Shown here piece by piece: positions 45,657 to 54,056 of a stretch of DNA of 64,000 bases. This stretch comes from Mannheimia haemolytica (GTDB lineage: Bacteria; Pseudomonadota; Gammaproteobacteria; Enterobacterales; Pasteurellaceae): NCBI RefSeq assembly GCF_004342115.1, contig NZ_SMAC01000005.1, forward strand, positions 35,843-99,842. Reading direction: 5' to 3'. The notes below the pieces were generated by a model. That model did not search any database and had not been told where the DNA came from. It saw nothing but the letters and a program-made list of their open reading frames with translations. Position numbers and translations under genes: made by a program. Positions within the stretch are counted from its first letter, which is position 1; each line of letters starts with the position of its first letter.

Positions 45657-46900
45657 GAAAAACACTACTTTTATTAAGTTGTTTATCTAGCCTTGTTATG
45701 GCTGATACATTCAAATTGGAACATACTCCTTTAAATAAAGCGATTGGTATTATTTATGAAGAAGTGTTGAACCGTCCTTATATGGTTGATCCAAACATAT
45801 TAGAAAGAAAAGAAAATGTATCTTTTTATTTTAATGATAGTGTAGATAAGGAAGAATTCTTCAAACGATATTTTGAAAATATGAATATCAAAGTATTTAG
45901 CAAAAAAGGCGTTGATTACTTAAAATATGTTGAGCCGGTAAAAGTTATTCCAAAAGTGAAAGGCTATTCTTATGTCTATAAACCTAAATATCGTGGGGTA
46001 GAATATTTGTCCGAAAATCTAACCAGTTTTCTTGATTCATCTGCATCTATTGATAAAGAGGCATTTAAAGCTTCAATTAATTCAAAAGGGGATATGTTGC
46101 TGATTCACGCTGATAAAGATACTATCGCAAAAGTAAAAAACGTATTGCCGCAGTTAGACACAAAACCACAGCAAGTTATTGTAACTGCTCGAATACTGGA
46201 AGTTAAAAAATCAGAAAATTCAGAATCCGGCATTCGATTATTAGCGAATATCCTCAAAGAAAAATTACAGCTTAATTTGAATATAGGCACTATATCCAAT
46301 AGTGTTGTTTCGCTTAAAACAAGCAATGTGAATGCACTATTTACTATTTTTGATACAGAGTCTCGATTTAACATTATTTCATCTCCAATATTGCGTGTAA
46401 TGGACTCTGAAGCCGGTAATTTTACTGTCGGTTCAGATGTTCCAACACTCGGAGGAGAAACAATAGAGCGGGACGGTTCAAGAACAAGAGAAATTAACTA
46501 CCGGTCATCGGGGGTCATTTTTGATATTAAGCCAATCATTACGGCACAAGGGATTAAGTTAAAAATCAAGTCTGAACTATCTGATTTTACAAAAACAGAA
46601 ACAGGTGTAGATGAAACTCCAACGCTCTTAAAACGCCTTGTAGATTCTACAGTCTATATGAATGATGGCGATTTAATCGTACTAGGTGGATTGTCAGAGG
46701 AGAAAAATACTCAAATCGAAGATTCTATCTTTAATTTACCTTCTTGGATCTTTGGGAAGTCGAAGAAATTTGAGAAATCAGATATTTTGTTGTTATTGCA
46801 CGTTCGAACAGTCAATGATAATTTCAATTCAATAGATTTAGATAAATCTTTTAAAAAGTTAGAATCATCTAATTCTATCAATGTTGGGAATGTGTTTTGA
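45650..46900 (+). CDS. Phage secretin (pIV-like)
   Basis: Outer-membrane channel for phage release. The 416-aa protein has a signal peptide ending near VMA (about residue 18), N-domains (HTPLNKAIGIIYEEVLNRPY, typical of secretin N0), and the C-terminal secretin domain with VGSDVPTLGGETIERDG and the closing NDGDLIVLGGLSEEKN motif. CTXphi borrows the host secretin EpsD, whereas this phage carries its own, like Ff and Neisseria phages. It overlaps the Zot gene, so translation is coupled. A long hairpin follows directly. Confidence 0.92.
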   Translation: MVRKTLLLLSCLSSLVMADTFKLEHTPLNKAIGIIYEEVLNRPYMVDPNILERKENVSFYFNDSVDKEEFFKRYFENMNIKVFSKKGVDYLKYVEPVKVIPKVKGYSYVYKPKYRGVEYLSENLTSFLDSSASIDKEAFKASINSKGDMLLIHADKDTIAKVKNVLPQLDTKPQQVIVTARILEVKKSENSESGIRLLANILKEKLQLNLNIGTISNSVVSLKTSNVNALFTIFDTESRFNIISSPILRVMDSEAGNFTVGSDVPTLGGETIERDGSRTREINYRSSGVIFDIKPIITAQGIKLKIKSELSDFTKTETGVDETPTLLKRLVDSTVYMNDGDLIVLGGLSEEKNTQIEDSIFNLPSWIFGKSKKFEKSDILLLLHVRTVNDNFNSIDLDKSFKKLESSNSINVGNVF

Positions 46901-46901
46901 T

Positions 46902-46958
46902 GTACAGCTTCAGTTTTGCCGCACGGAGCTTGCGAGTACGGCAAAATTGAAGCTGTAC
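46902..46958 (+). other. Hairpin after the secretin gene, candidate packaging signal
   Basis: GTACAGCTTCAGTTTTGCCG (46902-46921) pairs with 46939-46958 at 19 of 20 positions, loop 17 nt, directly after the secretin stop. In Ff phages the packaging signal is an imperfect hairpin at this place, just downstream of gene IV. A terminator role is also possible, though no T-run follows. Confidence 0.7.
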
Positions 46959-46997
46959 TGGTAAACAAAATTTGATTGATGTTTTTTTATACGTTCG

Positions 46998-47103
46998 TTA
47001 TTTCGCATAATGACTTACAGATTATGTTACAATTCGAGTGCAGTATAATAGGCTTGCCCCACTGCACGAGAATTTACACATAATCTGCTGTTATGCGAAA
47101 TAA
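46998..47103 (+). other. Phage attP, folded dif-like hairpin (copy 2, module junction)
   Basis: TTATTTCGCATAA (46998-47010) pairs perfectly with 47091-47103; CAGATTATGT (47018-47027) with 47078-47087; GTGCAGT (47038-47044) with ACTGCAC (47061-47067). An unequal bulge (7 against 3 nt) separates the XerC-like and XerD-like arms. This is the architecture of the CTXphi attP, which works as single-stranded DNA with XerC exchange only. Because it joins the virion module to the replication module it is the native phage junction. Confidence 0.85.
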
Positions 47104-47120
47104 TGACTCTCGAGGTCATT

Positions 47121-47405
47121 ATGGCAAATATTACCCTTTCTCATATCACCCCTAAACACTTCTTTGAAACTGTTAAGCTCTTAAAAACAAATAACCACCG
47201 CATCTATTTATCAGTTAATACGCTGGAAGTCCGCTTTCAATATGATTTAAGTGAGAGTAGAGAAGTGAGTGATAAACGTTTTGAGCAACTGGAGCATTTT
47301 ATGTATTTTCTGCAAGAGTTGGTTAATTCAGATATTCCTATTGAGCTTGATGAGTTTATTAGGACTTATCGTAAATCGCCTAAAAGTCGATTTTTTCGCC
47401 GTTGA
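47121..47405 (+). CDS. Unknown 94-aa phage protein (copy 2)
   Basis: Identical in sequence to the protein at 39076-39360, with the same GAGG site and the same dyad over its start. Here it follows the native phage attP hairpin rather than the chromosome junction. Confidence 0.7.
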   Translation: MANITLSHITPKHFFETVKLLKTNNHRIYLSVNTLEVRFQYDLSESREVSDKRFEQLEHFMYFLQELVNSDIPIELDEFIRTYRKSPKSRFFRR

Positions 47406-47429
47406 GGTGGTGTGTGTTTTTTGCTCAAA

Positions 47430-47485
47430 AAAGTTCGGGAGTTCTGTAACACCCGAACTTTGGTGCCAACTTTGGCACTTTTTTA
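47430..47485 (+). terminator. Double-hairpin terminator in replication module copy 2
   Basis: Same two stems as at 39385-39440. The single base that differs between copies (47487) lies two bases after this structure. Confidence 0.8.
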
Positions 47486-47523
47486 AAATTCGGAAGCTGT
47501 ATTGCGTGGTTTTATATACAGCA

Positions 47524-47703
47524 TTATTGTTTATTGAGAGCATACTTCAGATAGTCTTCATCATCTATCGTTTCAAGACCTTTTTTAATTAAAATTTTGA
47601 GTATTTCTGTATCTTTAAAACTTTTCTTAGTCAAAACAACCGCTTTAACGTGTTCATCCTGAATTTTTTTCCAAGTTAGTTCATCAATGTGCTTTGATGG
47701 CAT
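47524..47703 (-). CDS. Small divergent putative DNA-binding regulator (copy 2)
   Basis: Identical to the 59-aa protein at 39479-39658. With two copies of both gene and operator, repressor dosage rises together with the number of initiator promoters. Confidence 0.6.
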   Translation of the reverse strand: MPSKHIDELTWKKIQDEHVKAVVLTKKSFKDTEILKILIKKGLETIDDEDYLKYALNKQ

Positions 47704-47776
47704 TTTTATAGCCTCCGTTTTTGAAAAAAATTTTGTGAAGTGTATCGCAAATCTTAGAAACACATAACTAATTTAT

Positions 47777-47821
47777 TTGACATTTCATTTATAAGAATAT
47801 TAGAATTTATTAACTTCTAAT
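47777..47821 (+). promoter_or_regulatory. Initiator-gene promoter and candidate operator (copy 2)
   Basis: Same TTGACA-18-TAGAAT promoter and ATTAGAA-N9-TTCTAAT dyad as copy 1, with no base change. Confidence 0.6.
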
Positions 47822-47845
47822 TTCTTAGAAAATGAGTTTAATTTT

Positions 47846-48997
47846 ATGTATCACTTCGATTGGTTAAGTATTGAGCAAGATCACGGCTTTGAAATTCCGG
47901 AATCCGTGATTGCTTCGCTTTTCGATTTCGGTGTGATTGGCATTCATCTTGATACCGGGGAAATTCAACAGGGCATTAGAACAGGCAAGTATCGTCACAA
48001 AGGCAGTTACTGTGATGAGGTATCCATTCAGGTATCCGGCTCAACTATAAAAATGGAAGGTAACCCAAGCCGTTGGGGTAAAACTGAAAATTTACTCGGC
48101 TTTACATCTATAGATGCTTGCGTACATTGTTTTAATAACATTCTTGCTAAACTTAAACTACCGCTTTTTACTCGCTGTACAGAGATTTTTCACGGGCAGG
48201 GTAAAGACGGAGAAAAAGTACATACCTTTTCAAACGGTGCAATCATTAAAAGATTGGACATTACCACTAATAAATCTGTTGGTAAGGGTAACGAAAGAAC
48301 CTTTATCAAAGCATTATCACAAATGCGGTATCGCAATTCTATCGGACGTTTACACACTAATGGCTGCACAGCTGATTGGTTGAGTGCAAAAGGTAACGCA
48401 AATCTTATTTATCCCTCTTGCTACATCAAACACGAAGAATTACGAATCCACTCTTACGACAAAATCAAAAATAAATTTGGCGAACATTCATCAGAATTTC
48501 AGTATTACAAAAAAGTGTACGATTACTGCGAGCAAAATGGGGTAGTTCGTTTTGAGCAAAAACTAAAATCACGCTACTTAAAAAGAGAAAATCTTTGCTA
48601 TTGGGGGCTTAGCGATTTTTCTAAATTAGAGCAGTTACAAGAGGAGTTCATCAATATGCACAAAAACTTAGGCGTTAGCAAAATAGAGCTACAAACGATA
48701 GCAGAACAGCTTGTAAATAAAGGGGTAGTTGACACACTTCGTAAAGCGAATACTACTGCATTTTACGCAATGAAATGGGCAAGCGGCGAAGATATGAATT
48801 TATTACCTGAAAGAACATTTAAACGGCATCGTTCATTATTAAGAAAAATCGGCATAGACATTGCTAACCCTTGTGATGTGGAAAAATTCCAAGCTGTTCA
48901 AGTTATATCCTGCGAACAAATCTTTGTTCGACCGTTTAAAGCACCTGATTTTTATCAATACCCGAGCAACACGCCTATTCTGCGTTTGGTTGCTTAA
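47846..48997 (+). CDS. Phage replication initiator, gene II/X (CRI) family, copy 2
   Basis: 383-aa protein identical to that at 39801-40952. A rep-only unit carrying this gene and the ssDNA-binding protein could replicate as a plasmid-like circle and, with virion proteins supplied by the neighbouring phage, be packaged. That is the known behaviour of RS1 and is inferred here. Confidence 0.88.
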   Translation: MYHFDWLSIEQDHGFEIPESVIASLFDFGVIGIHLDTGEIQQGIRTGKYRHKGSYCDEVSIQVSGSTIKMEGNPSRWGKTENLLGFTSIDACVHCFNNILAKLKLPLFTRCTEIFHGQGKDGEKVHTFSNGAIIKRLDITTNKSVGKGNERTFIKALSQMRYRNSIGRLHTNGCTADWLSAKGNANLIYPSCYIKHEELRIHSYDKIKNKFGEHSSEFQYYKKVYDYCEQNGVVRFEQKLKSRYLKRENLCYWGLSDFSKLEQLQEEFINMHKNLGVSKIELQTIAEQLVNKGVVDTLRKANTTAFYAMKWASGEDMNLLPERTFKRHRSLLRKIGIDIANPCDVEKFQAVQVISCEQIFVRPFKAPDFYQYPSNTPILRLVA

Positions 48998-49023
48998 TCA
49001 TCAACTAACAAGAGGAAATTACT

Positions 49024-49359
49024 ATGCGTACAGGCTTTTACATTGTTGGTGTACTTAAAGGCTACAAAGCCAGCACATTCACTAATCGAGATACCGGCGA
49101 AGTTAAAGATAAGCACAATATCGGCATTCAACTTCAAGACCCTGACGGTTACGGCGGTTACAACACCACAACACAGGAAATCAAGGTTGATGAACGTTGC
49201 ATTAACGAAGGATTTAAAAGAACCATTCAACAACACAAAGACAAGCTGGTAATGATCTTAGTTTACCCACGTGAATGGGCAATGGACGGCGGACGTAAAG
49301 GTATTACATATAACTTTGATGAAAATTCAATGATACAGCCAATTGATGAAAATAAATAA
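49024..49359 (+). CDS. Phage single-stranded DNA-binding protein (copy 2)
   Basis: Identical to the 111-aa protein at 40979-41314. Its 3' end is also the part preserved, in degraded form, in the scar left of the prophage. Confidence 0.75.
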   Translation: MRTGFYIVGVLKGYKASTFTNRDTGEVKDKHNIGIQLQDPDGYGGYNTTTQEIKVDERCINEGFKRTIQQHKDKLVMILVYPREWAMDGGRKGITYNFDENSMIQPIDENK

Positions 49360-49398
49360 ATAAATAAATCCTTATAAATCAATAACTTACATCATTAA

Positions 49399-49426
49399 TT
49401 TTCGCATAATTATTATTATGTTAAAT
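49399..49426 (+). other. Chromosome dimer resolution site dif (rebuilt at the right prophage end)
   Basis: XerC arm TTTTCGCATAA (49399-49409), 6-nt centre TTATTA, XerD arm TTATGTTAAAT (49416-49426). The XerD arm is identical to that of E. coli dif, and the XerC arm shares CGCATAA. The XerC arm belongs to the phage copy and the centre plus XerD arm to the chromosome, as expected after XerC-only integration. It marks the replication terminus region. Confidence 0.9.
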
Positions 49427-49548
49427 AGGTGGTTAAAATAACACATTTAATTAAATCTTTTCGTGTTTCTCTCCTCCTTTATTAAAAAAGAAAACGGTCA
49501 GATTGGTAAAATCTATACCTAATATGACCGCTTGTGAATACAAAAAAA

Positions 49549-50682
49549 TTACTTCAACTGTTTAAAGGCTTGCAGTAAATCAGCTTTAATATCTTCAACG
49601 TGTTCTAAACCAACGGAAAAACGCAGTAAATTATTCGTAATGCCTCGTGTAATACGTTCTGCTTCCGGAATATCCATATGGGTTTGTGTTGCAGGATAAG
49701 TAATAAAACTTTCTGCACCACCTAAACTTTCCGCAAAGGTAATCAATTTAATTGCCTTGAGAAATTTCGCTACCCACTCTTCTTTTTGTAAACGGAAAGA
49801 TAACATACCACTTTTGCCTGAATATAACACGCTGTCAATTTCAGGTTGCTCTGCTAAGAATTTAGCCAGTTCGGTGGCATTAGACTGATGGCGTTCCATT
49901 CGTAATGCCAAGGTTTTCATACCACGCACGGCAAGGTAAGAATCAAATGGCGACAGCACTGCACCGGCACAGTTTTGGAAATAGAATAAACGCTCGGTCA
50001 AATTCTGCCCGTTTACTTTGGTAGCATCAGAATCTTTCGCAACAATTAAGCCGGCTAACACATCATTATGCCCCGAAAGATACTTGGTCGCACTGTGAAT
50101 CACAATATCAGCTCCGTGCTCAATCGGACGGAATAACGCTGGGGTTAAGAACGTATTATCAACGATCAGCATTAAATTGTGTTTTTTCGCAATTTTAGCA
50201 ATGACAGCAACGTCGCACTCCTCCATCAATGGATTTGACGGCGTTTCCACGAAAATCGCCTTAGTATTCGGTGTAATAGCTGCTTCAATCGCTGCTAAAT
50301 CCGCTGTATTAACATAAACTGGCTTTAATGTGCCGTGATTTTTGTGGCTAAAATCAAACAAGCGGTAAGAACCACCATAAACATCGCTGGAAATAATCCA
50401 TTCATCAGGTGCTTTAAATAATGACATTACTAGCTGAATCGCTGCCATTCCAGATGCCATCGCAAAACCGGCATCACCGCCTTCTAAATCCGCAATCCCC
50501 TGCTCTAATACAGCTCGAGTTGGGTTTTTGGTACGGGTGTAATCCCAGCCGGTAGATTCGCCTAAGCCATCACGCCCGTAAGCAGTTGATAAGATAATCG
50601 GCATTGCCACCGCCCCTGTACGAGGATCAGTTCTGTTACCGATTTGCACTAATGTGGTTTCAATATTATTGAATTTTGTCAT
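49549..50682 (-). CDS. metB: Cystathionine gamma-synthase
   Basis: PLP enzyme of the Cys/Met metabolism family (PF01053) that joins an activated homoserine with cysteine in methionine synthesis. The PLP lysine is in HSATKYLSGHNDV (about residue 198), with FVETPSNPLMEECDV and ATQTHMDIPEAER as further family segments. The 377-aa length fits MetB; cystathionine beta-lyase or an O-acylhomoserine sulfhydrylase cannot be fully excluded by eye. It begins 16 bp after dapB on the same strand. It is the first gene right of dif. Confidence 0.85.
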   Translation of the reverse strand: MTKFNNIETTLVQIGNRTDPRTGAVAMPIILSTAYGRDGLGESTGWDYTRTKNPTRAVLEQGIADLEGGDAGFAMASGMAAIQLVMSLFKAPDEWIISSDVYGGSYRLFDFSHKNHGTLKPVYVNTADLAAIEAAITPNTKAIFVETPSNPLMEECDVAVIAKIAKKHNLMLIVDNTFLTPALFRPIEHGADIVIHSATKYLSGHNDVLAGLIVAKDSDATKVNGQNLTERLFYFQNCAGAVLSPFDSYLAVRGMKTLALRMERHQSNATELAKFLAEQPEIDSVLYSGKSGMLSFRLQKEEWVAKFLKAIKLITFAESLGGAESFITYPATQTHMDIPEAERITRGITNNLLRFSVGLEHVEDIKADLLQAFKQLK

Positions 50683-50698
50683 TGTTATTATCCTTCAA

Positions 50699-51511
50699 TT
50701 ACAGATTATTTAGATCCAATACGTCTGTCATATCAAACAAGCCATTTTGTTTGCCATTTAACCATTTTGCAGCACGCACTGCGCCATTGGCAAACGTCAT
50801 TCGGCTAGAGGCTTTATGTGCGATTTCGACACGTTCGCCTTCATCAGCGAACCATACACTATGCTCCCCTACAACATCACCGGCACGAATAGTAGCAAAG
50901 CCGATTTCATCATGTTTGCGTTCGCCTGTAATACCGTTACGTTCAAATACGCCATGAGTTTTCAAGTCACGCCCAAGAGTTTTGGCAATATGTTCTCCCA
51001 TTGATAAAGCCGTACCTGATGGTGCATCAACTTTATGGCGATGGTGTGCCTCAATCACTTCAATATCACAATAATCGCCCATTACTTTTGCTGCTTTTTC
51101 GAGCAGTTTAAACACCAGATTCACCCCAACGCTGTAGTTTGAGGCAAAAACGATACCGATTTTTTCACTCGCTGCTTTGATTGCAGCTTTACCTGCATCA
51201 TCAAAACCGGTTGTGCCAATCACCATTTGTTTATGATGAGCCACACAAATATCCAAATGTTCTAGCGTGCCTTCAGGGCGAGTAAAATCAATTAGTAAAT
51301 CAAAACCTGCTACATTTTGGGCGACATCATCAGAAATCACCACACCTAATGTACCAACCCCGGCTACTTCACCAGTATCACTACCTACTAATGATGAACC
51401 TTTACGCTCAAAAGCAGACCCTAATTCTACGCCTTGTGCATTATGGACGGCTTGAATTAATTGACGCCCCATTCGCCCACCGGCACCGACGATTCCAATT
51501 TTTAATGTCAT
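50699..51511 (-). CDS. dapB: 4-hydroxy-tetrahydrodipicolinate reductase
   Basis: NAD(P)H-dependent enzyme of lysine and diaminopimelate synthesis. The nucleotide-binding loop is [15 protein letters not shown] at the N-terminus, and the substrate motif [16 protein letters not shown] lies near residue 158. The 270-aa length is normal. It probably shares a transcript with metB, with only 16 bp between. The ATG follows AAGGAA. Confidence 0.95.
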   Translation of the reverse strand: MTLKIGIVGAGGRMGRQLIQAVHNAQGVELGSAFERKGSSLVGSDTGEVAGVGTLGVVISDDVAQNVAGFDLLIDFTRPEGTLEHLDICVAHHKQMVIGTTGFDDAGKAAIKAASEKIGIVFASNYSVGVNLVFKLLEKAAKVMGDYCDIEVIEAHHRHKVDAPSGTALSMGEHIAKTLGRDLKTHGVFERNGITGERKHDEIGFATIRAGDVVGEHSVWFADEGERVEIAHKASSRMTFANGAVRAAKWLNGKQNGLFDMTDVLDLNNL

Positions 51512-51561
51512 ATTTGTTCTTCCTTTTTATATTTGTTTTTTACAAGCGGTTACATTTTTAA

Positions 51562-51939
51562 TTAATTTTGCAAATAGCTTTCTGATGGCAATTTAAAAGG
51601 TGGGTGAGAAGTAAAATCAACAATTTGAATAAAGTTTTCACCTTTCACATAATGTAAAATATACTCAGAAGTATAATTACCAAATCCTTGACTGGTATCA
51701 TATTCTGGAATGCCGATATGATAATGCCATAAAGAATATTTTTGTGCTTTAGCCACCTTCTCTGCCCAATAAGGATCATTCGTTGGCACATCATCAGAAC
51801 TTTTATTTCGACCAGCTAGATTTTCCAATCCATAAATTTCAACGTGTTGTTTAAACTGCAGGATTTTGACTAGATCTTTTTCAGGCAAATATTGCAATTC
51901 GGCTGAAATTTTTGTACCAAATAAAACTTTAATGCCCAT
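51562..51939 (-). CDS. Unknown 125-aa protein, possible YafO-like toxin
   Basis: I do not recognise this with certainty. From MGIKVLFG (AGGTG just upstream) it encodes 125 aa with a compact mixed alpha/beta look: GLENLAGRNKSS, then LWHYHIGIPEYDTS and a closing VDFTSHPPFKLP. Size, charge and the order of segments recall YafO-type mRNA interferases, but no diagnostic motif can be named. Its start overlaps the preceding gene's stop by 11 bases, as is common in toxin-antitoxin pairs. No membrane segment. Confidence 0.5.
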   Translation of the reverse strand: MGIKVLFGTKISAELQYLPEKDLVKILQFKQHVEIYGLENLAGRNKSSDDVPTNDPYWAEKVAKAQKYSLWHYHIGIPEYDTSQGFGNYTSEYILHYVKGENFIQIVDFTSHPPFKLPSESYLQN

Positions 51940-52402
51940 TTGCAACACCTTTCAACCAGTTTCTAAATTCATTAACATTCGTTATATCTTTAGGCACTTC
52001 GTGAAAAGTATCATTTAACCGCTCTTTCATTCGCTCTAAGTCAAAATTAAATGCGGTTGCTTGAGAGAGTTGCTGTTCAATTTTGCGAATATTGGACTTC
52101 ATATTATCCAATATAGCCATTGTCCTTGAGCCATCAGTAAAATACTGTTGGGTATCGAAAATCACCACCTTATTTTGATTTAGGTATTTTTTGAAATCGT
52201 TTAAATCAATTTCAGCCCAAAAGTTTGGATTTTTTTCGATAGTTTCAATACAGGCAATTAATAATTGATTTGCCATTGTAATACGAAAATTTAACAATGA
52301 GATTTGCTGCTCTGTTGCAGGTTTATCATCAGCTGCGAAATCAAATGCCGGATAAATCACTGCAAGCGTGTCAGCCATAGATAAGGGTAAATTTTTCATC
52401 AT
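51929..52402 (-). CDS. Unknown 157-aa protein, possible antitoxin partner
   Basis: The first gene of the two-gene unit, starting MMKNLPLSMADTLAV with AAGGAG upstream. It is mostly helical with long charged stretches (SNIRKIEQQLSQATAFNFDLERM) but has no DNA-binding motif I can identify. The overlap with the next gene indicates translational coupling. It could be an antitoxin or simply a conserved hypothetical protein. The pair is flanked by core genes dapB and rlmM, which marks it as a likely insertion between them. Confidence 0.5.
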   Translation of the reverse strand: MMKNLPLSMADTLAVIYPAFDFAADDKPATEQQISLLNFRITMANQLLIACIETIEKNPNFWAEIDLNDFKKYLNQNKVVIFDTQQYFTDGSRTMAILDNMKSNIRKIEQQLSQATAFNFDLERMKERLNDTFHEVPKDITNVNEFRNWLKGVANGH

Positions 52403-52469
52403 CTCTCCTTACGGAATAAGTTGTCATTATCTACTGGATTACTTAGAAAAACAACTTATTCATTTTATG

Positions 52470-53558
52470 CTATTTTTGCCCCATCACCGCAATATGTACC
52501 GTAATTTCCTCACGGTCGTGGTAGAGGTGTTTAGCTTGCATTTTGAACCAAAACCCGTGTTTCGTCAGCTCTTCTTCCAAGAAATTGAGGCATAGTTGCA
52601 CTTCTTGATAACGTTTTTTCATCGGCAGTTTTAGGTTGAAAATCGTTTCTCGACACCAACCGTTAGTCAGCCATTTTGCAATGAGTTTCGAGATACGAAT
52701 CGGCTGCTCTACCATATCACAAACCAGCCAATCGATTTGTTTACGCTTAGGCGGTTGGAATTTAAACCCATCTTCAGGGCAATGCTCAATTCTTCCGGTT
52801 TCGTGTAAACTTGCTGCCATTTTGCCGTGATCGACTGCATAGACAAAAACACCACGTTTGACTAATTGATAAGTCCAACCACCCGGACAAGCCCCAAGAT
52901 CGACCCCTACCATCGTATCATTAAAGCGTTTTTTCTCCTCTGCTTGCGGAATAAAAGTTAAAATCGCCTCTTCTAATTTAAGCGTTGAGCGACTAGGTGC
53001 CTCAGCCGGGAATTTTAAACGGGGAATCCCCATAAAAAACGGCGATTTATTATGGTTGTACGCATAGCCCACATAGCAAGCTCCCGGACGAGTAAATAAA
53101 ATATGCAAGCTCACACTACCCTGCATATTTTCCGATTTCCCCAACCAACCTTGTTTTTTCAATGCCGACCGTAATGGCACAGTAAATTTACGACAGAAAG
53201 TTAATAATTCTTTCGCTTCGTTGGTATCCGGTGTTTCGACAAATACATCAGAACTTTGGCGAGGATTAAGTTCGGCATATTGGGCTAAAATCGGCGAAAT
53301 TCGATCATTTTCAGACAGATTTTGCAACAAATCCCCAACAACCAACATTTGGCGAACAAAAATAAGCTGTTCAAACTTTAACGCTTGGGCTAATCGATCT
53401 GCTTCCCCTGCTTGATAGCACTCAAAAATCACATAGCCACTATTTTCTTTAAGGTTGGCAAAGCCAAAAATGCCCTGTTGTGCAGCTTTATCCGTGATTT
53501 CGCCTGCTACCTCTTTTTCAAACCCTGCTCGGCAATATAAGGCTAATTTATTGAACAT
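52470..53558 (-). CDS. rlmM: 23S rRNA (cytidine-2498-2'-O)-methyltransferase
   Basis: SAM-dependent ribose methyltransferase for C2498 of 23S rRNA. The Rossmann-fold SAM loop [16 protein letters not shown] lies near residue 217, after an N-terminal THUMP-type domain ([18 protein letters not shown]). I start at MFNKLAL, 362 aa, because its ATG shares the A of the upstream stop codon (TAATG). The longer frame would overlap ygdD. Co-transcribed with ygdD. Confidence 0.93.
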   Translation of the reverse strand: MFNKLALYCRAGFEKEVAGEITDKAAQQGIFGFANLKENSGYVIFECYQAGEADRLAQALKFEQLIFVRQMLVVGDLLQNLSENDRISPILAQYAELNPRQSSDVFVETPDTNEAKELLTFCRKFTVPLRSALKKQGWLGKSENMQGSVSLHILFTRPGACYVGYAYNHNKSPFFMGIPRLKFPAEAPSRSTLKLEEAILTFIPQAEEKKRFNDTMVGVDLGACPGGWTYQLVKRGVFVYAVDHGKMAASLHETGRIEHCPEDGFKFQPPKRKQIDWLVCDMVEQPIRISKLIAKWLTNGWCRETIFNLKLPMKKRYQEVQLCLNFLEEELTKHGFWFKMQAKHLYHDREEITVHIAVMGQK

Positions 53559-53950
53559 TAGGCTTTTCTCACACTGATATAAATTAACGCAATCCAACCA
53601 AGCATAAAGCAGAGACCACCAATAGGCGTAAGCCAATGAATAGTCGGCACATTTAACGCCAGTAAGTACAGGTTGCCACTAAAAAGCAGAATGCCTAACG
53701 CCCAATTGCTTCCGATGATGTTAAAGGCTTTGGCTCTACAAACGGGTGGATTTTGCCCAAAATTTGCAATTTGGAATAAACCTAAAGCTAAAATGGCAAG
53801 GGTGTGAAACATTTGATATTTAATCCCCGTCTCAATCCAGCCTAAGGCTTTAGGCGATAATTGAGCCGATAATGCGTGGCTGGCTATCGCCCCAAATGCC
53901 ACAGTAAATAAGCCGCTGAATGCGGCAATTGCTACAAATTTGTTTTTCAT
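53558..53950 (-). CDS. ygdD: DUF423 family membrane protein
   Basis: 130-aa inner-membrane protein with four hydrophobic helices ([20 protein letters not shown] at the N-terminus, and [20 protein letters not shown] near the end). It matches the DUF423/YgdD family, which has no assigned function. Its stop codon overlaps the rlmM start as TAATG, the same ygdD-rlmM order as in E. coli. Confidence 0.88.
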   Translation of the reverse strand: MKNKFVAIAAFSGLFTVAFGAIASHALSAQLSPKALGWIETGIKYQMFHTLAILALGLFQIANFGQNPPVCRAKAFNIIGSNWALGILLFSGNLYLLALNVPTIHWLTPIGGLCFMLGWIALIYISVRKA

Positions 53951-54005
53951 AAGTTGAAGATAGGTATGATGTTAGATGGCTTACTATATCATATTATCGA
54001 AACCA

Positions 54006-54052
54006 ACAAGCGGTGAAATTTTGCAAAAAAATTACAAAAAATCACCGCTTGT
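54006..54052. terminator. Paired uptake-sequence hairpin between ygdD and the SulP gene
   Basis: ACAAGCGGTGA (54006-54016) pairs with TCACCGCTTGT (54042-54052). It lies just after the SulP gene stop on its reading strand. Confidence 0.75.
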
Positions 54053-54056
54053 ATGC

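Larger units (their letters stand above)
38966..49409 (+). mobile_element. dif-integrated filamentous phage (inovirus) prophage with duplicated replication module
   Basis: The 10.4-kb element lies between the XerC arm ending at 38965 and the rebuilt dif centre at 49410. The order is replication module (38966-41364), virion module (41365-47010), second replication module (47011-49409). It encodes an initiator, ssDNA-binding protein, coat, adhesin, Zot and secretin but no integrase, so it must use host XerCD, as CTXphi does. I found no complete ACAAGCGGT uptake word in it, whereas the flanking host DNA has many, which fits recent arrival. One phage genome would be about 8.05 kb and the extra unit 2.4 kb. 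Confidence 0.92.
47001..49410 (+). repeat. Direct repeat copy 2: replication module (RS1-like)
   Basis: Second copy of the 2,410-bp unit at 38956-41365, with one base difference (A at 47487). It stands downstream of the virion module and ends at the rebuilt dif site. By analogy with CTXphi this extra copy is an RS1-like satellite unit; unlike RS1 it has no added gene comparable to rstC. Confidence 0.95.

Noticed and set aside
46901..46997. Cargo gene after the secretin, as ctxAB in CTXphi
   Set aside because: Only a hairpin and about 40 further bases separate the secretin stop from attP; no frame fits.
47000..47010. Second functional dif at the internal module junction
   Set aside because: Its XerC arm is followed by an 11-nt spacing before a weak XerD-like arm in double-stranded form, so it can only work as a folded single-stranded site.
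51267..51561. Forward frames opposite dapB and its upstream region
   Set aside because: They are antisense shadows of a well-conserved enzyme gene.
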